Below, one piece after another: positions 6,118 through 6,676 of a stretch of 6,676 bases of DNA (position 1 is the stretch's first letter; every line of letters begins with the position of its first letter). The DNA lies in assembly GCA_030601665.1 (NCBI GenBank), contig JAUWBP010000052.1, positions 1 to 6,676 of the forward strand, read 5' to 3'. The position numbers were made by a program, and so were the translations under genes. This DNA is from Hadesarchaea archaeon (GTDB taxonomy: Archaea > Hadarchaeota > Hadarchaeia > Hadarchaeales > Hadarchaeaceae). The notes beneath the pieces are model-generated. The model had not been told where the DNA came from and made no database searches. It saw only the letters and a program-made list of their open reading frames with translations.

Positions 6118-6136
6118 CCCCTAATGGGGCTTTTTT
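6118..6136 (+). terminator. Short hairpin plus T6 run (terminator-like)
   Basis: CCCC-TAAT-GGGG (6118-6129) then C and six T (6131-6136) on the plus strand. It looks like an intrinsic terminator with only a 4-bp stem. There is no recognised plus-strand gene immediately upstream, so it may be chance or may end an unannotated short RNA. The T-run overlaps the stop codon of the minus-strand gene. Confidence 0.25.
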
Positions 6137-6384
6137 CATACTATCGCCTGTAAACTGTATAGCATACCGGCACCAAACCCCACGAGAATGCCGCTAACAA
6201 CCAACAACCCAGCTGTAACTTTAGCTATACAACCCTTATGTTGAGTCCTGAATTGCTCACTCAAAACTCCTTTATTTTTTCCTCCATTCAAACCCGTCAC
6301 CTCCGACAATTTTCTCCAGCGGTCAGTAAATTTCTTCTTGAAACTAGACTCCCCGTGACTATTAAATCTGGTTTTTAGTTTCAT
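6136..6384 (-). CDS. Small predicted membrane protein, one C-terminal helix
   Basis: Not recognised. The 82-residue protein has a polar, strongly basic first 50 residues (many Lys/Arg, few acidic residues) and one hydrophobic segment at about 53-80 (IAKVTAGLLVVSGILVGFGAGM). This suggests a tail-anchored protein with a positively charged cytoplasmic face, which could contact nucleic acid or the ribosome, but that is inference. The Gly-rich helix has small-residue spacing typical of helix packing. The ATG at 6384 follows AAGGATCA, a weak ribosome binding site. A TATA-like box at 6446-6453 would give a leader of about 40 bases. It lies 114 bases after ndk and 100 before the two-helix gene, all on one strand. 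It could be spurious, but the hydrophobic block and start context favour a gene. Confidence 0.5.
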   Translation of the reverse strand: MKLKTRFNSHGESSFKKKFTDRWRKLSEVTGLNGGKNKGVLSEQFRTQHKGCIAKVTAGLLVVSGILVGFGAGMLYSLQAIV

Positions 6385-6445
6385 TGATCCTTAACCTAGA
6401 CCCCGCAGACTTTACAGAACCCCTAAAATCTCCTATCATCTCCAG

Positions 6446-6453
6446 TTTTTAAA
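6446..6453 (-). promoter_or_regulatory. TATA-like box before the 82-residue membrane protein gene
   Basis: TTTAAAAA on the minus strand, between ndk and the next gene. The expected start is near 6424, about 40 bases before the ATG at 6384. It is part of the near-palindrome GTTTAAAAAC. Confidence 0.35.
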
Positions 6454-6498
6454 CAGGTCGACTTTAGGAGCAAAGCCATGCTGGTTTGGGTTTGGGGG

Positions 6499-6676
6499 TT
6501 AAATTTTAACCTTGCTCGAATGCTCATAAGAGAGGATCTCAGACTTCTCAAAGAAAATTCGCATCTCCCGTTCAGCGCTTTCCGCGGAATCTGCAGCGTG
6601 AATGATATTCTCCGTGATGCTTGACCCGAAATCACCTCGAATCGTTCCCTTCGCGGCCTTGGCAGGGTCGGTGGCA
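6499..6676 (-). CDS. ndk: Nucleoside diphosphate kinase, C-terminal part (5' end beyond window)
   Basis: Transfers the gamma phosphate of ATP to other nucleoside diphosphates through a phosphohistidine, keeping GTP and other NTP pools balanced. Only the last 58 residues are present; the frame is open to the right edge and ends in TAA at 6501-6499. Visible: ATDPAKAAKGTIRGDFG, the family's nucleotide-binding segment, then NIIHAADSAESAEREM, which contains the catalytic His (codon 6600-6598), and the C-terminal IFFEKSEILSYE. The residue two after the His is Ala (codon 6594-6592) where the family has a nearly invariant Ser (HGSDS/HASDS). In many archaea ndk is followed directly by infB, in the order L7ae–S28e–L24e–ndk–infB; here other genes lie between. 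The short C terminus is typical of archaeal members. Confidence 0.93.
   Translation of the reverse strand, partial: ATDPAKAAKGTIRGDFGSSITENIIHAADSAESAEREMRIFFEKSEILSYEHSSKVKI

Noticed and set aside
6483..6500. G-rich GGTTTGGGTTTGGGGG as a possible G-quadruplex
   Set aside because: Only three G-runs, one of two bases; it lies on the strand opposite the ndk transcript, and nothing else supports a function.
6423..6635. Minus-strand frame of 70 residues at the right edge
   Set aside because: It is an out-of-frame reading of the ndk 3' end; the frame ending at 6499 carries the NDK motifs.
1..6676. CRISPR array, tRNA or insertion sequence
   Set aside because: No spaced repeats, no tRNA T-arm/acceptor pattern, and no transposase or terminal repeats were seen on either strand.

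Overview
The window is archaeal chromosomal DNA. It encodes aIF5B, the gamma subunit of aIF2 and ribosomal protein S6e, proteins of the archaeal/eukaryotic translation system, and it has archaeal TATA boxes with very short leaders. The ndk–infB and rps6e–aif2g–PIN linkages are patterns I know mainly from Euryarchaeota and related lineages. I cannot fix the order or phylum from the window. A membrane-bound pyrophosphatase points away from lineages that lack this pump.

Layout. The left two thirds (about 1-4260) is a GC-rich block on the minus strand. Read 5' to 3' on that strand it contains aIF5B (infB), S6e (start overlaps the infB stop), an intergenic stretch with a new promoter and two competing hairpins, aIF2-gamma, a small FCF1-like PIN-domain nuclease, and the first 97 residues of a membrane pyrophosphatase (hppA) cut off by the left edge. 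At the right edge, also on the minus strand, are the last 58 codons of nucleoside diphosphate kinase (ndk).

In many archaea ndk lies directly upstream of infB. Here about 2.2 kb of more AT-rich accessory DNA separates them. It holds a zinc-ribbon protein with a C-terminal CFI-box domain (plus strand, divergent from infB), a HEPN-like protein of unknown role (plus strand), and two short predicted membrane proteins (minus strand).

How it works together. The minus-strand block joins the two initiation GTPases, the small-subunit protein S6e and a probable rRNA-processing PIN nuclease, so it is a translation-initiation and small-subunit cluster. NDK supplies GTP, and the pyrophosphatase turns the PPi released by biosynthesis (including tRNA charging) into an ion gradient.

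Most notable sequence features: the G4 motif of aIF2-gamma reads NKIG instead of NKID; the NDK active-site segment reads HAADS instead of H(G/A)SDS; a CFI-box domain sits on a zinc ribbon with no signal peptide; and overlapping, mutually exclusive hairpins lie between rps6e and aif2g. I found no clear new multi-gene system.
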